Positions 25,947-35,305 of a stretch of DNA of 43,396 nucleotides are shown here, piece after piece; the stretch's first letter is position 1, and every line of letters starts with the position of its first letter. Made by a program: the position numbers and the translations under genes. The notes beneath the pieces are model-generated. The model ran no database searches. It was not told the origin of the DNA and worked only from the letters and a program-made list of their open reading frames with translations. The DNA comes from an uncultured Muribaculaceae bacterium (GTDB taxonomy: Bacteria; Bacteroidota; Bacteroidia; Bacteroidales; Muribaculaceae), in assembly GCA_944321715.1 (NCBI GenBank), contig CALUMJ010000021.1, positions 1 to 43,396 of the forward strand, written 5' to 3'.

Positions 25947-27110
25947 TTATTGATTGTATCTTCTTATTTTAATAGGAATTGCCCCCTCGGGAACATTTTC
26001 GACTATTAATGCAAGGTATCCGCCACCTCCTGCTCCTGTCATTTTCCAAGCCAATGATTTGCCGCTCCAAATGTTGATAAAATCTTGTACGCCTTCGGCC
26101 ATCATTGCTGGGAACATTGCAATCTGTGCTTCAAATGAGGCTTGGTAAGCTTGGGCAAATTTTTCAAGGTCTTTGGCCAGGATAGCCTGCCAGCAATTGT
26201 CTGCAGCGGTTGTCAATGCTTTGACTTTCTCAGGAGTGACACTTTTCCCTTTTACGACAGATGTGCCGGGACGGCGAGGGAACATAGGCACCAAGCATAA
26301 GTGGCTTTCAAGCCATGTAAGTATGTCCTCATCGTGGCACGTTTCGATGCGCGATGGCCAATAACGATTGTCGTAATAATGGCGGCAAAGCCCCGACATA
26401 CAAATTCCTATCGCATCTTGTGCTCCAGAAATGTGCCCTTCGTGTTCAGGGTCGTTCTCGAAACAGAAGAGTAGGCGGGCAAGCATTTCTTCGTTATATG
26501 CAGGTAGTTCGTATGGCCATATTTTTCGAGCTGCATTGCGTGTGGACGTTGACATTCCAGCACGTTCCATAAATTCTATTGTGGGCTCAATTGAAACTGT
26601 AATTGCCCACCCGGCACCGAAACACGAAACGTATGGCTGGTCAATCCATGTGCCGGCAAGGTCAACACGATAGGGGAGGTGTGAGCTTTCTTTGCGCAAA
26701 GAGGTGGTCGAACGGGCTTTTAGTCCAGCATCGGGTGTACGTTCGAGTTCAACATATTCAATTCCTCGTTGGCGGCAAAATTCCCGTTTGTCGTCCGAAC
26801 CTCCATCGCTATTCACAACAAATATGTCGGGTTTTACTCGCTCAACTGTTTCAACGAAATCCATCATGCCTGAACCAGTATTGATGAAAGCATCGGTGAC
26901 ATACCGAATTGCTTTGACCATGTAAAGCCGCTCTCGCTCGGAATATACGGTTTTGCGGTTCTTCAGTTGTTCGATGGTTGCATCGGAACCTATGCCAACA
27001 TATAGGTCGCCGTATTTCGATGCTTCTTTAAAGAATGCTACATGACCGCTATGCAACATATCATAACATCCCGAAACGAATACTTTTTTGCGTTTTGCCT
27101 CTGTTTCCAT
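25947..27110 (-). CDS. cytidylyltransferase-like / GHMP sugar kinase fusion
   Basis: 387 residues, two domains. Residues 8-140 form a HIGH-type nucleotidyltransferase: GCYDMLHSGH (14-23), then the end motif STTSLRK (134-140), as in RfaE/HldE C-terminal and glycerol-3-phosphate cytidylyltransferase folds. Residues 145-387 form a compact GHMP kinase: PYRVDLAGTWID (146-157), a GLGSSSA-like GMSTSTRNAA (185-194), SGAQD (228-232; compare GKQDQ of heptose and fucose kinases) and TGAGGGG (358-364). It lies between gmd and fcl with short gaps, so a role in making a fucose-related or heptose-related activated sugar is likely: phosphorylation, then nucleotide transfer. The architecture differs from Fkp, whose pyrophosphorylase half is unrelated to HIGH enzymes. 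Substrate and nucleotide are unknown. Confidence 0.8.
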   Translation of the reverse strand: METEAKRKKVFVSGCYDMLHSGHVAFFKEASKYGDLYVGIGSDATIEQLKNRKTVYSERERLYMVKAIRYVTDAFINTGSGMMDFVETVERVKPDIFVVNSDGGSDDKREFCRQRGIEYVELERTPDAGLKARSTTSLRKESSHLPYRVDLAGTWIDQPYVSCFGAGWAITVSIEPTIEFMERAGMSTSTRNAARKIWPYELPAYNEEMLARLLFCFENDPEHEGHISGAQDAIGICMSGLCRHYYDNRYWPSRIETCHDEDILTWLESHLCLVPMFPRRPGTSVVKGKSVTPEKVKALTTAADNCWQAILAKDLEKFAQAYQASFEAQIAMFPAMMAEGVQDFINIWSGKSLAWKMTGAGGGGYLALIVENVPEGAIPIKIRRYNQ

Positions 27111-27165
27111 ACTTTCCCTTATTTAGCCTCTGTATATGGTAAATTGTTGTGTTAAACGATAAAAG

Positions 27166-28254
27166 TTATTTCACAATGCCCTTTTCGAGGTATTCGGCAA
27201 GATTGGTACGTACATGCTCACCGGCACGCTCTACGGCAACTTTTGCCATGTCGGCATCGACCATCAATTTTACCAATTGCTCGAATGTCGTCTTTTGTGG
27301 ATTCCAACCCAATTCACGTTTTGCTTTTGTCGGGTCGCCCCATAGGTTTACGACATCGGTAGGACGGTAGAAGTCAGGAGAAACTTCAACGATTACTTTA
27401 CCCGTTTTTATGTCAATTCCTTTCTCATTTTCACCTTCGCCTTCAAACCTTAATTCAATTCCAGCATGGTGGAACGCCAGTTGGCAAAACTCGCGGACTG
27501 AATGTTGTTCTCCTGTTGCAATGACGAAGTCTTCCGGCTTGCTGTTTTGCAATATGAGCCACATGCATTCCACGTAATCTTTGGCATAACCCCAGTCGCG
27601 AAGCGAGGAAAGGTTGCCTAAATATAATTTTTCTTGCTTGCCTTGAGCTATGCGTGCAGCAGCAAGTGTGATTTTGCGAGTAACAAAAGTTTCACCACGT
27701 CGTTCACTCTCATGGTTGAACAATATTCCCGAGCAGCAGAACATTCCATACGCCTCACGGTATTCCTTTACAATCCAGTAACCATATAGCTTGGCCACAG
27801 CGTATGGGCTATATGGATGGAATGGTGTCAACTCGTTTTGTGGCACTTGTTCTACCTTGCCGTAAAGTTCTGAGGTTGATGCTTGGTATATGCGGCATGT
27901 CTTTTCTAATCCGCATTGGCGCACGGCTTCAAGTATGCGCAACACACCTGTGGCATCTACGTTGGCAGTGTATTCGGGCGAGTCGAACGACACTTGCACG
28001 TGGCTTTGTGCTGCCAAGTTATATACTTCGTCAGGCCTTACTTTTGAAACGACTTGTATCAAGCTCATCGAGTCGCTTAGGTCGGCATAATGCAGATGGA
28101 AATTTTTGAGTCCTTCAAGATGGGCTATGCGTTCGCGAAAGTCAACCGACGAGCGGCGAATTGTTCCATGCACGTCATATCCTTTTCCCAACAGGAATTC
28201 AGCCAAAAACGACCCGTCTTGACCTGTGATTCCAGTAATAAGAGCTTTTTTCAT
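27166..28254 (-). CDS. gmd: GDP-mannose 4,6-dehydratase
   Basis: 362 residues. The NADP motif [15 protein letters not shown] and the RRSS segment stand at the N-terminus, the active-site YxxxK is [10 protein letters not shown], and [15 protein letters not shown] is characteristic of Gmd. It converts GDP-mannose to GDP-4-keto-6-deoxymannose in the cytoplasm. It precedes the kinase fusion and fcl in the same operon. ManC elsewhere in the window can supply its substrate. Confidence 0.97.
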   Translation of the reverse strand: MKKALITGITGQDGSFLAEFLLGKGYDVHGTIRRSSVDFRERIAHLEGLKNFHLHYADLSDSMSLIQVVSKVRPDEVYNLAAQSHVQVSFDSPEYTANVDATGVLRILEAVRQCGLEKTCRIYQASTSELYGKVEQVPQNELTPFHPYSPYAVAKLYGYWIVKEYREAYGMFCCSGILFNHESERRGETFVTRKITLAAARIAQGKQEKLYLGNLSSLRDWGYAKDYVECMWLILQNSKPEDFVIATGEQHSVREFCQLAFHHAGIELRFEGEGENEKGIDIKTGKVIVEVSPDFYRPTDVVNLWGDPTKAKRELGWNPQKTTFEQLVKLMVDADMAKVAVERAGEHVRTNLAEYLEKGIVK

Positions 28255-28302
28255 ACTATAATTTCCTAAATTTTTTGCAATATTCGTAATTTTTTTTCAT
28301 TT

Positions 28303-29085
28303 TCACAAGCCTAATGCGCTTTTTGTGCGAAAAGTGGCAATTTCGCCAACCTTGGCGGCATAACGCAGGCTCTCAAGCAACACATTGGAGCGTATGCCGT
28401 TTTTACGGTAGGCCCGCAAATGGTCCGACAAGATTTGCCGGTGGCTCTTCAGCCCAGATGTGGACGCGCCGCCCGAGCGCATCGTCACGAAATCCACCGG
28501 GAGGTAGCGTGTGTTGATGCGGTTGACATAAATCAGCCTCAATAGGTTCTCAAAATCAGCACCGATTTTAAACGAAATATCGAAAGTTCCATAACGTTCA
28601 TATATCTTCTTCCTGCAATAAAACGACGGGTGTGCCGGCATCCATCCGAGCCGCATCTTCCAGCGGCGGAAGCCAGCCGACGAGTAGTAGCGCGTGCAAT
28701 GTGACAGGTCGTGTTCGTTCACATAATGTATGTCGCCATACACGGCATCCACCGACTGTTCTCGCATGGCGTCTGCGACGGCCTGCAATACAGTGTCAGA
28801 AGTATAGAAGTCATCGCTGTTCAAGATTCCCACCACATCGCCCGTAGCCATCGCAATCCCCTTGTTCATGGCATCGTAGATGCCACGGTCGCGCTCGCTT
28901 ATCCACCGCAGCCGACCTCCATATTGCGGCTCATATTCCCGCACTATGTCGAGCGTGTCATCTTTCGACCCACCATCAATAATCAGATGTTCAAAATCAC
29001 GGTAAGTCTGCCCAAGCACACTCTTTATAGTGTCACGAAGAGTCGCACTGCTATTGAAAGTAGCAGTGACAATCGATATTTTCAT
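28303..29085 (-). CDS. family 2 glycosyltransferase
   Basis: 260 residues. The GT-A fold begins MKISIVTATFNSSATLRDTI and continues LIIDGGSKDDTLDIV; the metal-binding acidic motif is NSDD (ILNSDDFYTSD). This subgroup (WcaA-like) transfers sugars onto lipid-linked repeat units on the cytoplasmic face of the membrane. Donor and acceptor are unknown; nearness to gmd and fcl makes a fucosyl or downstream sugar plausible. The gene is visibly richer in GC than its neighbours (40 of 60 bases in 28441-28500), which suggests separate acquisition. Confidence 0.88.
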   Translation of the reverse strand: MKISIVTATFNSSATLRDTIKSVLGQTYRDFEHLIIDGGSKDDTLDIVREYEPQYGGRLRWISERDRGIYDAMNKGIAMATGDVVGILNSDDFYTSDTVLQAVADAMREQSVDAVYGDIHYVNEHDLSHCTRYYSSAGFRRWKMRLGWMPAHPSFYCRKKIYERYGTFDISFKIGADFENLLRLIYVNRINTRYLPVDFVTMRSGGASTSGLKSHRQILSDHLRAYRKNGIRSNVLLESLRYAAKVGEIATFRTKSALGL

Positions 29086-29173
29086 AAATCTTGCTGGTTA
29101 TATGATATGTATATTGCCCGATTTGGCTTCTTGTGTTTTTAGGACTTGCGGTTATCACATGGCGGAAGTCGTG

Positions 29174-30076
29174 TTACAGCGAGATGCTATAATCTTGTTT
29201 GATTAATGCTTTGATTTTCTCACGGTCGTTCCCACATTTTTGCTTGATTTCATATATTTTGGCATCGACCAATGTGCGATACCACCAGCCTTGGAGGAAC
29301 GTCCAAATGAAGCCGACTTTGCCGTCAAGGCAAGCACCTTTCAGAAAATAGCGGTAACAGAAGTAGGCAAACGACCGCCAAAACAGCGGTTGTCGTGCAT
29401 ATTTGTGCTTTTTCATCCGCTTGGCCAATGCTTGTGGACTGATTTCTTTTTGACTGTCCGTTTCTGCTGCACCAGTCAAATCCAGTTCGATGTCGAGCAA
29501 GTCAATTGCTTCACGGATGGCGTAATTCACATGTTTGTGGCAGAACCACGATAGATTGTTCAGGTTGTGGTCACAGAAATCGTGTTTAAATTCCACGGCT
29601 CGCCCTTCGGTCAACTGTATATGCTCGTCCATCAACCGTTGCTCACACATCCCTTTGCCGTAGCGGAACATCCTGAGCAACTTGACTGGATAGATGCCCC
29701 GCCGCATCCACTTGCCCATGAAGATATGCCGCCGGTTGAAAATGACTCCCGTCACATCATCGGGCAAAGTCGGCAATTTTTCCTGCAACTCCTGAACCAA
29801 TTCAGGCAACAGATACTCGTCGGCATCGAGCCGCAACACCCATTGAGTTGTTATTGGCAAGTTATCAAGAGCCCAATTGAATTGTTCAGCTTGGTTGCCT
29901 GGCCATTTGTGTTCAACGACAGTTGCACCAAGTTCCGTTGCAATCGCCTTTGTCCTGTCTGTAGAAAAACAGTCGATGACATATATAGTCTTAGCAATAG
30001 GCGCAACATTCTCCAAGCATCTCCGAATGTGCAACTCCTCATTGTAGGTGAGGACAATAACAGAAAGGTCAAGCAT
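29174..30076 (-). CDS. family 2 glycosyltransferase (KdtX-like)
   Basis: 300 residues from ATG 30076 (MLDLSVIVLTYNEE), preferred because the extra upstream residues do not fit the family. GT-A features: VLTYNEELHIRRCLENV, YVIDCFSTDRT and the metal site LDADEYL. The C-terminal half, with HDFCDHNLNNLSW and many basic and aromatic residues, resembles the KdtX/WaaE-like branch that acts on lipopolysaccharide or capsule cores. It lies mid-operon; no strong ribosome-binding site is visible. Confidence 0.87.
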   Translation of the reverse strand: MLDLSVIVLTYNEELHIRRCLENVAPIAKTIYVIDCFSTDRTKAIATELGATVVEHKWPGNQAEQFNWALDNLPITTQWVLRLDADEYLLPELVQELQEKLPTLPDDVTGVIFNRRHIFMGKWMRRGIYPVKLLRMFRYGKGMCEQRLMDEHIQLTEGRAVEFKHDFCDHNLNNLSWFCHKHVNYAIREAIDLLDIELDLTGAAETDSQKEISPQALAKRMKKHKYARQPLFWRSFAYFCYRYFLKGACLDGKVGFIWTFLQGWWYRTLVDAKIYEIKQKCGNDREKIKALIKQDYSISL

Positions 30077-30166
30077 AAATTTCAAAGAACTATGCGGTTG
30101 TACCCAATGGCAGCAAACGCCCATTCAACGATACAACCCAAATGAAAAATATCGAAAAAAAGGATT

Positions 30167-30724
30167 TTATTCCTTGATAATGCGTTTTTTGAGAAACTTG
30201 GCAGGGTTGCCTCCCACCACAGTCCAAGGTTCAACGTTTTTATATACCGATGCAGTCGCGCCCACAACGGCTCCTTGTCCTATTGTTACGCCCATGCCGA
30301 TGAACGCTTTTGCCCCAACCCACGCTTGGTCTTCAATGATAATCGGTGCGGTAATCAAGTGGTTGAGCGGGTCGGTGATGTCGTGGCTGGCGGTACACAG
30401 GTACGCCCCTTGCGACACCGTGGTATTTGCTCCAATTTTTATACGTGCAACATTGTAGCAATCAACATCCGAAGCTAGGCACGAATAATCGTCCATCACG
30501 AGATTGGCTGGGTAATACACTTTAGTAGATGAGTAAACAATGGCAGTAGAAGCAATCTTCGCCCCAAACAATCGTAGCAGCCACCGTTTCCAGCCGCTGC
30601 CAACACTGCGAGGCAACGGCCGTGCAAATAATCCCCAAACCACTGTCCAAATCAGTCGGACTATTTGGTTCTTCCTGCTCAATGCGTTGTGATAATGCGA
30701 CAGGTTGATTACAGTTTCACTCAT
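30167..30724 (-). CDS. hexapeptide-repeat acetyltransferase (WcaF-like)
   Basis: 185 residues from ATG 30724 (MSETVINLSHYHN), which overlaps the end of the preceding glycosyltransferase gene by 8 nt; an in-frame upstream start would overlap more. NLSxYxN at the N-terminus and the left-handed beta-helix repeats in the second half (IKIGANTTVSQGAYL, WVGAKAFIGMGVTIGQGAVVGA, VVGGNPAKFLKKR) match the WcaF/colanic-acid acetyltransferase group. It probably O-acetylates a sugar of the repeat unit using acetyl-CoA. Confidence 0.88.
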   Translation of the reverse strand: MSETVINLSHYHNALSRKNQIVRLIWTVVWGLFARPLPRSVGSGWKRWLLRLFGAKIASTAIVYSSTKVYYPANLVMDDYSCLASDVDCYNVARIKIGANTTVSQGAYLCTASHDITDPLNHLITAPIIIEDQAWVGAKAFIGMGVTIGQGAVVGATASVYKNVEPWTVVGGNPAKFLKKRIIKE

Positions 30725-31847
30725 ACACAAATTCAGGTTTCTTGCCGCCATTTAAAATCCATTCATAAAGTTGCTTCATCATCATGGCAACTTGAGTGTC
30801 TTGATATTTCTGGAGCACGAGTTTTTTGCCATTTTCGCCCATGCGGCAAATTTCATCGTCAGGGAGATTTAGCACAGTGCTTATGGTTTCAGCCAATGTG
30901 GCGACATCGTTGTTCACCCAATATCCGCAGTGCATTGTGTTCAACTCCTGCCACGGAGTGCCAAGGCTGGCTATGACAGGTGTGCCGACGGAAAGGGCTT
31001 CCGTTACAATCATGCCAAAATTCTCAAAGTCGCTTGGCACACATAGTGCAGTCAGCGAAGCGAGGCGTTCAAACTTTTCCCTGCCTGTCACGAACCCTGC
31101 AAATTCAACGTTGGTTAACCTGTGTTCTTGCACCATTGTGCGAAGCATCTGCTCGTAAGCTGGTTCGCCTTTGCCCATTATCACAAGTTGGCAGTTGCTG
31201 ACTTGTTGCCCCAATTCTATCCAAGCCTTTAATATGGTGTCAACCTTTTTGTAAGGATATAGACGCCCCAGAAAACCAATACGTTTTATATCCCTGTTGT
31301 TGTTTATTTCGTTGATAAATGTTGGAGGAGAGAAAGGGTTCGGTATTATGGCAACGGGATTTTTATAGCCTAATGCACGGAAATTGTTCATTTCGTCTTG
31401 GCAAGTGACGTGAATACAGTCTGCCAATTGAAGGTCTTTGTCAACGCCGCCAAATGATAATAACAACTTCTTCTTCCAAGCCGACCGTTTTAGAGCCTTT
31501 GGGTGCAGCATTCCATGAGGCGTGATTATGTAAGGTTTTTTCTTTTTACGAGCCACCAAGCATGTTTCATGATTGCAGTGCATCCACATTCCGTTGGTGT
31601 GGTAAAGGTCGTAATCTGATTGGCGCAAGAATGCGTTCATGTTTCGGGAATATCCGTAGGGGCTAATCGTGTCGTCGGGTAATGCCTTAATCCAAGTTTC
31701 TCCTTGACCCAATATGTCGTTGCACCAAGGTGTCATCAATTCAACATTGCAATTGGCGTTGTGCATAGCTTTGAGCAGCTCGTAAGTGCAAGTTGACGTA
31801 CCGCCACTATGCGCTCCAAATCCAGCAATAGTTTGCAGAATTTTCAT
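30717..31847 (-). CDS. family 4 glycosyltransferase
   Basis: 376 residues with a GT-B fold. The N-terminal domain opens MKILQTIAGFGAHSGGTSTCTYEL. The C-terminal nucleotide-sugar domain has IGFLGRLYPYKKVDTIL and the catalytic-site EX7E element PSDFENFGMIVTEALSVGTPVIAS. A retaining cytoplasmic sugar transferase of the capsule locus; donor not predictable. Its start overlaps the stop of the acyltransferase gene upstream (4 nt, ATGA) and its end overlaps the WcaF-like gene, so translation is tightly coupled. Confidence 0.9.
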   Translation of the reverse strand: MKILQTIAGFGAHSGGTSTCTYELLKAMHNANCNVELMTPWCNDILGQGETWIKALPDDTISPYGYSRNMNAFLRQSDYDLYHTNGMWMHCNHETCLVARKKKKPYIITPHGMLHPKALKRSAWKKKLLLSFGGVDKDLQLADCIHVTCQDEMNNFRALGYKNPVAIIPNPFSPPTFINEINNNRDIKRIGFLGRLYPYKKVDTILKAWIELGQQVSNCQLVIMGKGEPAYEQMLRTMVQEHRLTNVEFAGFVTGREKFERLASLTALCVPSDFENFGMIVTEALSVGTPVIASLGTPWQELNTMHCGYWVNNDVATLAETISTVLNLPDDEICRMGENGKKLVLQKYQDTQVAMMMKQLYEWILNGGKKPEFVYE

Positions 31848-32566
31848 TTTAGGGATGCTTTTATTTCAGCTTCTTCTTTGTCGAGGCATCGGTAAATGCC
31901 CGTTTTTATCAGTTTGCAGGGTGAACCAGCTATCAAGCTGTATTCAGGAAAGTCGTAATGCTTGTTGCACAGGCTTCCTGCGGCAACTATTGTGTAATTT
32001 GGCAGCACTGCACCTTTCATTATGTTGCAGCGGTTTCCTATCCAGTTGTGTGCTCCGACTACAATCGGCTTGGTCAATTCGGTTACGGAATTGTCGTTCA
32101 TGTTGCGCATATAGTGGAATGTAGTATCAATCAGCTGACATTCCCATGCGATGCGCGTATCGTGGCATATCTTGATATTGTCGTAACAGATAATTTTCGT
32201 GCGATTGCTGATTCTCACATTTGTTTCAATCGACAACTTAGCATTTGGCTCAATTCTGATTATCACGCCGTTGCCGAGGTGTACGTTGTCGGCTAATTCC
32301 CATGTTCCTTCAATCTGGAGCAATGTGCGGGTATCTTTGGGTGTTATGACATCTTCTCCGAAATATCCCATGCGAATCATGCCAAATCGAGGTGGCGACG
32401 TGAGTATTATTTTTCCAGACAAAGAATAAAAATAGGTGTATTTCGATACTACGATAGGTAATTTAATTGCCTGACTGAAAGGCAGCATCGCAAAATTAAG
32501 GTAGAATGTCTTGAACCAAGATGTCCGTGCGAAGCGGCGGAACTTGTTTATTCGTTCCCAATTCAT
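31844..32566 (-). CDS. hexapeptide-repeat acyltransferase
   Basis: 240 residues. An N-terminal segment with FYLNFAMLPFSQAIKLPI precedes a left-handed beta-helix (about 75-225) with VHLGNGVIIRIEPNAKLSIE, GAHNWIGNRCNIMKGAVLP and IAGSPCKLIKTG. It resembles the 274-residue acyltransferase at 37591-38415 in both the N-terminal segment and the GAxNWIGN repeat, so the two are probable paralogues. The catalytic His is probably in the TFHYM segment, shared as SFHYT. Probably O- or N-acylates a sugar of the polymer. Confidence 0.85.
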   Translation of the reverse strand: MNWERINKFRRFARTSWFKTFYLNFAMLPFSQAIKLPIVVSKYTYFYSLSGKIILTSPPRFGMIRMGYFGEDVITPKDTRTLLQIEGTWELADNVHLGNGVIIRIEPNAKLSIETNVRISNRTKIICYDNIKICHDTRIAWECQLIDTTFHYMRNMNDNSVTELTKPIVVGAHNWIGNRCNIMKGAVLPNYTIVAAGSLCNKHYDFPEYSLIAGSPCKLIKTGIYRCLDKEEAEIKASLK

Positions 32567-32585
32567 GATTGTTGTGTATAATGTT

Positions 32586-33626
32586 TTAATTAAGAATGCT
32601 TAGCAGTGTGTCGGCGACGAAGTCGGGGGTGACGCTTTGTGACAGTCGGCGGCTGTTTTCTGCCATTGTAACAAGGCGTTCGGCTGGAGAATTAATAATC
32701 TTTGTCATGGCATTAGCCAGTTCGTCAACACTCTCGGCATTGACTATATATCCGTTATAGCCATTCAATACAAAGTGGCGCGAAGCTCCGCATTGACGGG
32801 TACATATAATTGGCAAAGCTGCCGCCGTAAATTCTTGAATAACCAATGACCACTGTTCAAAGCGTGATGGCAGAACGAAACAACCAGAATTGGCTGCTTC
32901 ATTCGCCAACTCGTCTTGTGGCATAAAGTCTTTGATGGTTACATCTGGATACCCCTTGCGGAATTTTTCTTTTAAAGGTCCATCGCCAATCAGCTCCATC
33001 GACCACCCTTTCTTATCGGTAATTTTGCTCCATGCTTCCAAAAGGATGTCGATGGCCTTGACTTCGACAAATCGTCCTACAAAAAGGAATTTGCGTGGGT
33101 ATTGGGCGAGTTTCCCGCTTAATGGCGTTTTAAGAAATGTGTCAATGTCGCCTGAGAAACAATTGAGTAGTATGTGAGATGAATCAAACCCTAACTTGCG
33201 AGCATATTCGTATTGGAGGATTCCAGCAGCCCAAATGTAGTCGAAATATCTTTTGTGGAGGAATGGCGACAACAGACGGTTTATCCATTGTTTTCCACCT
33301 CGCCATTGCGTGTCGGAGGTTGCTAATGTGGGTATTCCAGTTTGCTTGAATTTGGCGCAGACATTATTATACCAATTGTCTCTCCACCCGCTGCTTACAA
33401 CACATATTGGTGACCACTTGGCTGCATCGTTATAAAGTGCATCTGCATTGTTGAAGTCGAAACGGTTGATTTGCACCAATCCATCGATGACTGGAGCACG
33501 GTATGATGTTTTCGGTGCCTTTCCCCACCAATACACAATGCATCGATATCCCTTATTGATAAGCGCACGGAATACAGCCACATGATAAGGCATCACGGCA
33601 AGGTTAAAGAATACTATTGATTTCAT
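32586..33626 (-). CDS. family 4 glycosyltransferase
   Basis: 346 residues from ATG 33626 (MKSIVFFNLAVMPYHVAVF). The start overlaps the stop of the preceding gene by 4 nt, which favours it over an upstream in-frame ATG. GT-B fold: FLFVGRFVEVKAIDILLEAW in the C-terminal domain, then MELIGDGPL and the EX7E-type segment PSRFEQWSLVIQEFTAAALPI. Transfers an unidentified sugar to the lipid-linked repeat unit. Confidence 0.9.
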   Translation of the reverse strand: MKSIVFFNLAVMPYHVAVFRALINKGYRCIVYWWGKAPKTSYRAPVIDGLVQINRFDFNNADALYNDAAKWSPICVVSSGWRDNWYNNVCAKFKQTGIPTLATSDTQWRGGKQWINRLLSPFLHKRYFDYIWAAGILQYEYARKLGFDSSHILLNCFSGDIDTFLKTPLSGKLAQYPRKFLFVGRFVEVKAIDILLEAWSKITDKKGWSMELIGDGPLKEKFRKGYPDVTIKDFMPQDELANEAANSGCFVLPSRFEQWSLVIQEFTAAALPIICTRQCGASRHFVLNGYNGYIVNAESVDELANAMTKIINSPAERLVTMAENSRRLSQSVTPDFVADTLLSILN

Positions 33627-34690
33627 TTTGCATTTTCGATTTGTGTCATGACTTCGTCCCATCGCGATGCGTTAAAGCGTTCGATAGCCTTATTCCCTTG
33701 GTTGGCATAATGCAGCAACTGCGCATCGTCCATAGCTGCAATGTGCAATATATCTTGCTTGAATGTTTCTTTGTCAGATGCCACCTCGAAATAATTTATA
33801 CCGTCTAATTGCGGATAGTGGATAGTGGAAATGATAATCCTGTTGTATAGTATTGCTTCGATTACTTTCGATGGGAAATTGCATAAGTTTTCGGGTGCCG
33901 ACGGTTTTCGGGTGTTCAGCGAGAATGGCACTGATGACAGCAGAGCCTTGAAATCGTCGAATGGCATTTTGCCGTGAAAATGGATATTGGGGTATTTATT
34001 GGCATATTCCATCATTTTTTCTTTGTGGTCGATTAGTACCCCCGAAACGTGTAATGTCAGTTCTGGCATCTCGGCAAAAGCATCCAAAACCATCGAGAGC
34101 ATTGTAATATTTTCTTTCAATGCTCCTGACAACAGGAATTCCCGCTTTATTTCGGCAATAGTGGGATATGTGTTGTTTTGAATCGGGACAACCCCTGGCA
34201 TACAAACCAAATTGTGCTGGTTGAATTTTTGATACATCGATAGGGAAATTCGTCCGTGCATCTTGTTTATCAACGGCAACACTCTTTTATTGAATGGCAA
34301 GTCGGGAGTGAAGTCGAGAATTATGATATTTTGCTGGACACTCGGTTTGAATAGTTTTAGCAATAATATAAGCAATATGTTCAAGGTGTTAAGGTTGTAA
34401 TACCACACTTTTGCGTTTTTTGGTATTTTGCGAAACAAGCGGTACTGTTCAATAAACCGAGCTAAGCGTTGTTTAATCTTACCTTTCCATCGCCAAGAAG
34501 AATATATTGCCTCGAAACTATCATCATCAACTTTATCCAATTTCCCTTTTACAAATCCCGGGTAAATGGAATATACCTTGTCGAAACAGTTACTTTCGAT
34601 AAGATTGTAATTAAAATTGCTGGCCGATAGTGATATGCCATATTCGATTATTTTATCTTTAGGCGATATATGTGTAACAAAGATGCGCAT
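33623..34690 (-). CDS. glycosyltransferase (GT4-like)
   Basis: 355 residues from ATG 34690 (MRIFVTHISPKDK); longer readings would run into the upstream acyltransferase gene. The N-terminal half is not strongly conserved. The C-terminal half has the GT-B features HFHGKMPFDDFKALLSS and a weak EX7E region, PENLCNFPSKVIEAILYNRI. The family is distant from standard GT4 proteins, so the class is inferred from fold motifs and context. It ends in a 4-nt overlap with the next glycosyltransferase gene. Confidence 0.75.
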   Translation of the reverse strand: MRIFVTHISPKDKIIEYGISLSASNFNYNLIESNCFDKVYSIYPGFVKGKLDKVDDDSFEAIYSSWRWKGKIKQRLARFIEQYRLFRKIPKNAKVWYYNLNTLNILLILLLKLFKPSVQQNIIILDFTPDLPFNKRVLPLINKMHGRISLSMYQKFNQHNLVCMPGVVPIQNNTYPTIAEIKREFLLSGALKENITMLSMVLDAFAEMPELTLHVSGVLIDHKEKMMEYANKYPNIHFHGKMPFDDFKALLSSVPFSLNTRKPSAPENLCNFPSKVIEAILYNRIIISTIHYPQLDGINYFEVASDKETFKQDILHIAAMDDAQLLHYANQGNKAIERFNASRWDEVMTQIENAK

Positions 34691-34700
34691 AAACTGAGAA

Positions 34701-35300
34701 TTATTTCTTATGAGTTTTTTCCCATTCTTGGAAATATTTTTCAAGGGTTTCGCGTGAAATTCTTTCGGCTTGATCATACAAATGAGCTTCATGCTCAATA
34801 ATCTCGTCAATAGTCCATTTGAATTTCACAACTTTTGCAGGATTGCCAACAGCAACAGCGTATGGCGGTATTTCCTTGTTTACCAACGAGCAAGCTCCAA
34901 TTATTGCGCCTCTACCAATATGTGCGCCAGCCAATAGCGTAACATTGATACCTATCCACACATCCTCTTCTACAACAATGTCGGTGTATTCATTGTCTTC
35001 GTTGCTGCCACTGAGGAATTGCCCAATGTGCTGACGGTGATTAGACGTGACAACAACAAGCCCTTCGGCTGTCAAGCAGCCACGTTTCATTATGAAACGA
35101 CTGTTGCCCATAGTCATAATGGTGCTACGCCGGCCTATTCGTGCAAAATCATACAAGTATATATTTTCTTGTTTTTTTAGGTCTGCTGGAATTCCGATTG
35201 CAGCATTTTTTCCAAAATGACCGAATTTTGCAGGGTCAGGCTTTACATAATAGTGGCAGAATATGCCGAGTGCATGCTTGATGCGAGTTAATAGATTCAT
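34701..35300 (-). CDS. hexapeptide-repeat acetyltransferase
   Basis: 199 residues. Left-handed beta-helix repeats from about residue 60: VVVEEDVWIGINVTLLAGAH, RGAIIGACSLVNKEIPPYA, AVGNPAKVVKFK. The conserved HRQHIGQF segment carries a likely catalytic His. This CatB/WbbJ-like group acetylates sugars. It sits between the wzy-type gene (5 nt gap) and a glycosyltransferase gene (10 nt gap). Confidence 0.87.
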   Translation of the reverse strand: MNLLTRIKHALGIFCHYYVKPDPAKFGHFGKNAAIGIPADLKKQENIYLYDFARIGRRSTIMTMGNSRFIMKRGCLTAEGLVVVTSNHRQHIGQFLSGSNEDNEYTDIVVEEDVWIGINVTLLAGAHIGRGAIIGACSLVNKEIPPYAVAVGNPAKVVKFKWTIDEIIEHEAHLYDQAERISRETLEKYFQEWEKTHKK

Positions 35301-35305
35301 TATCT

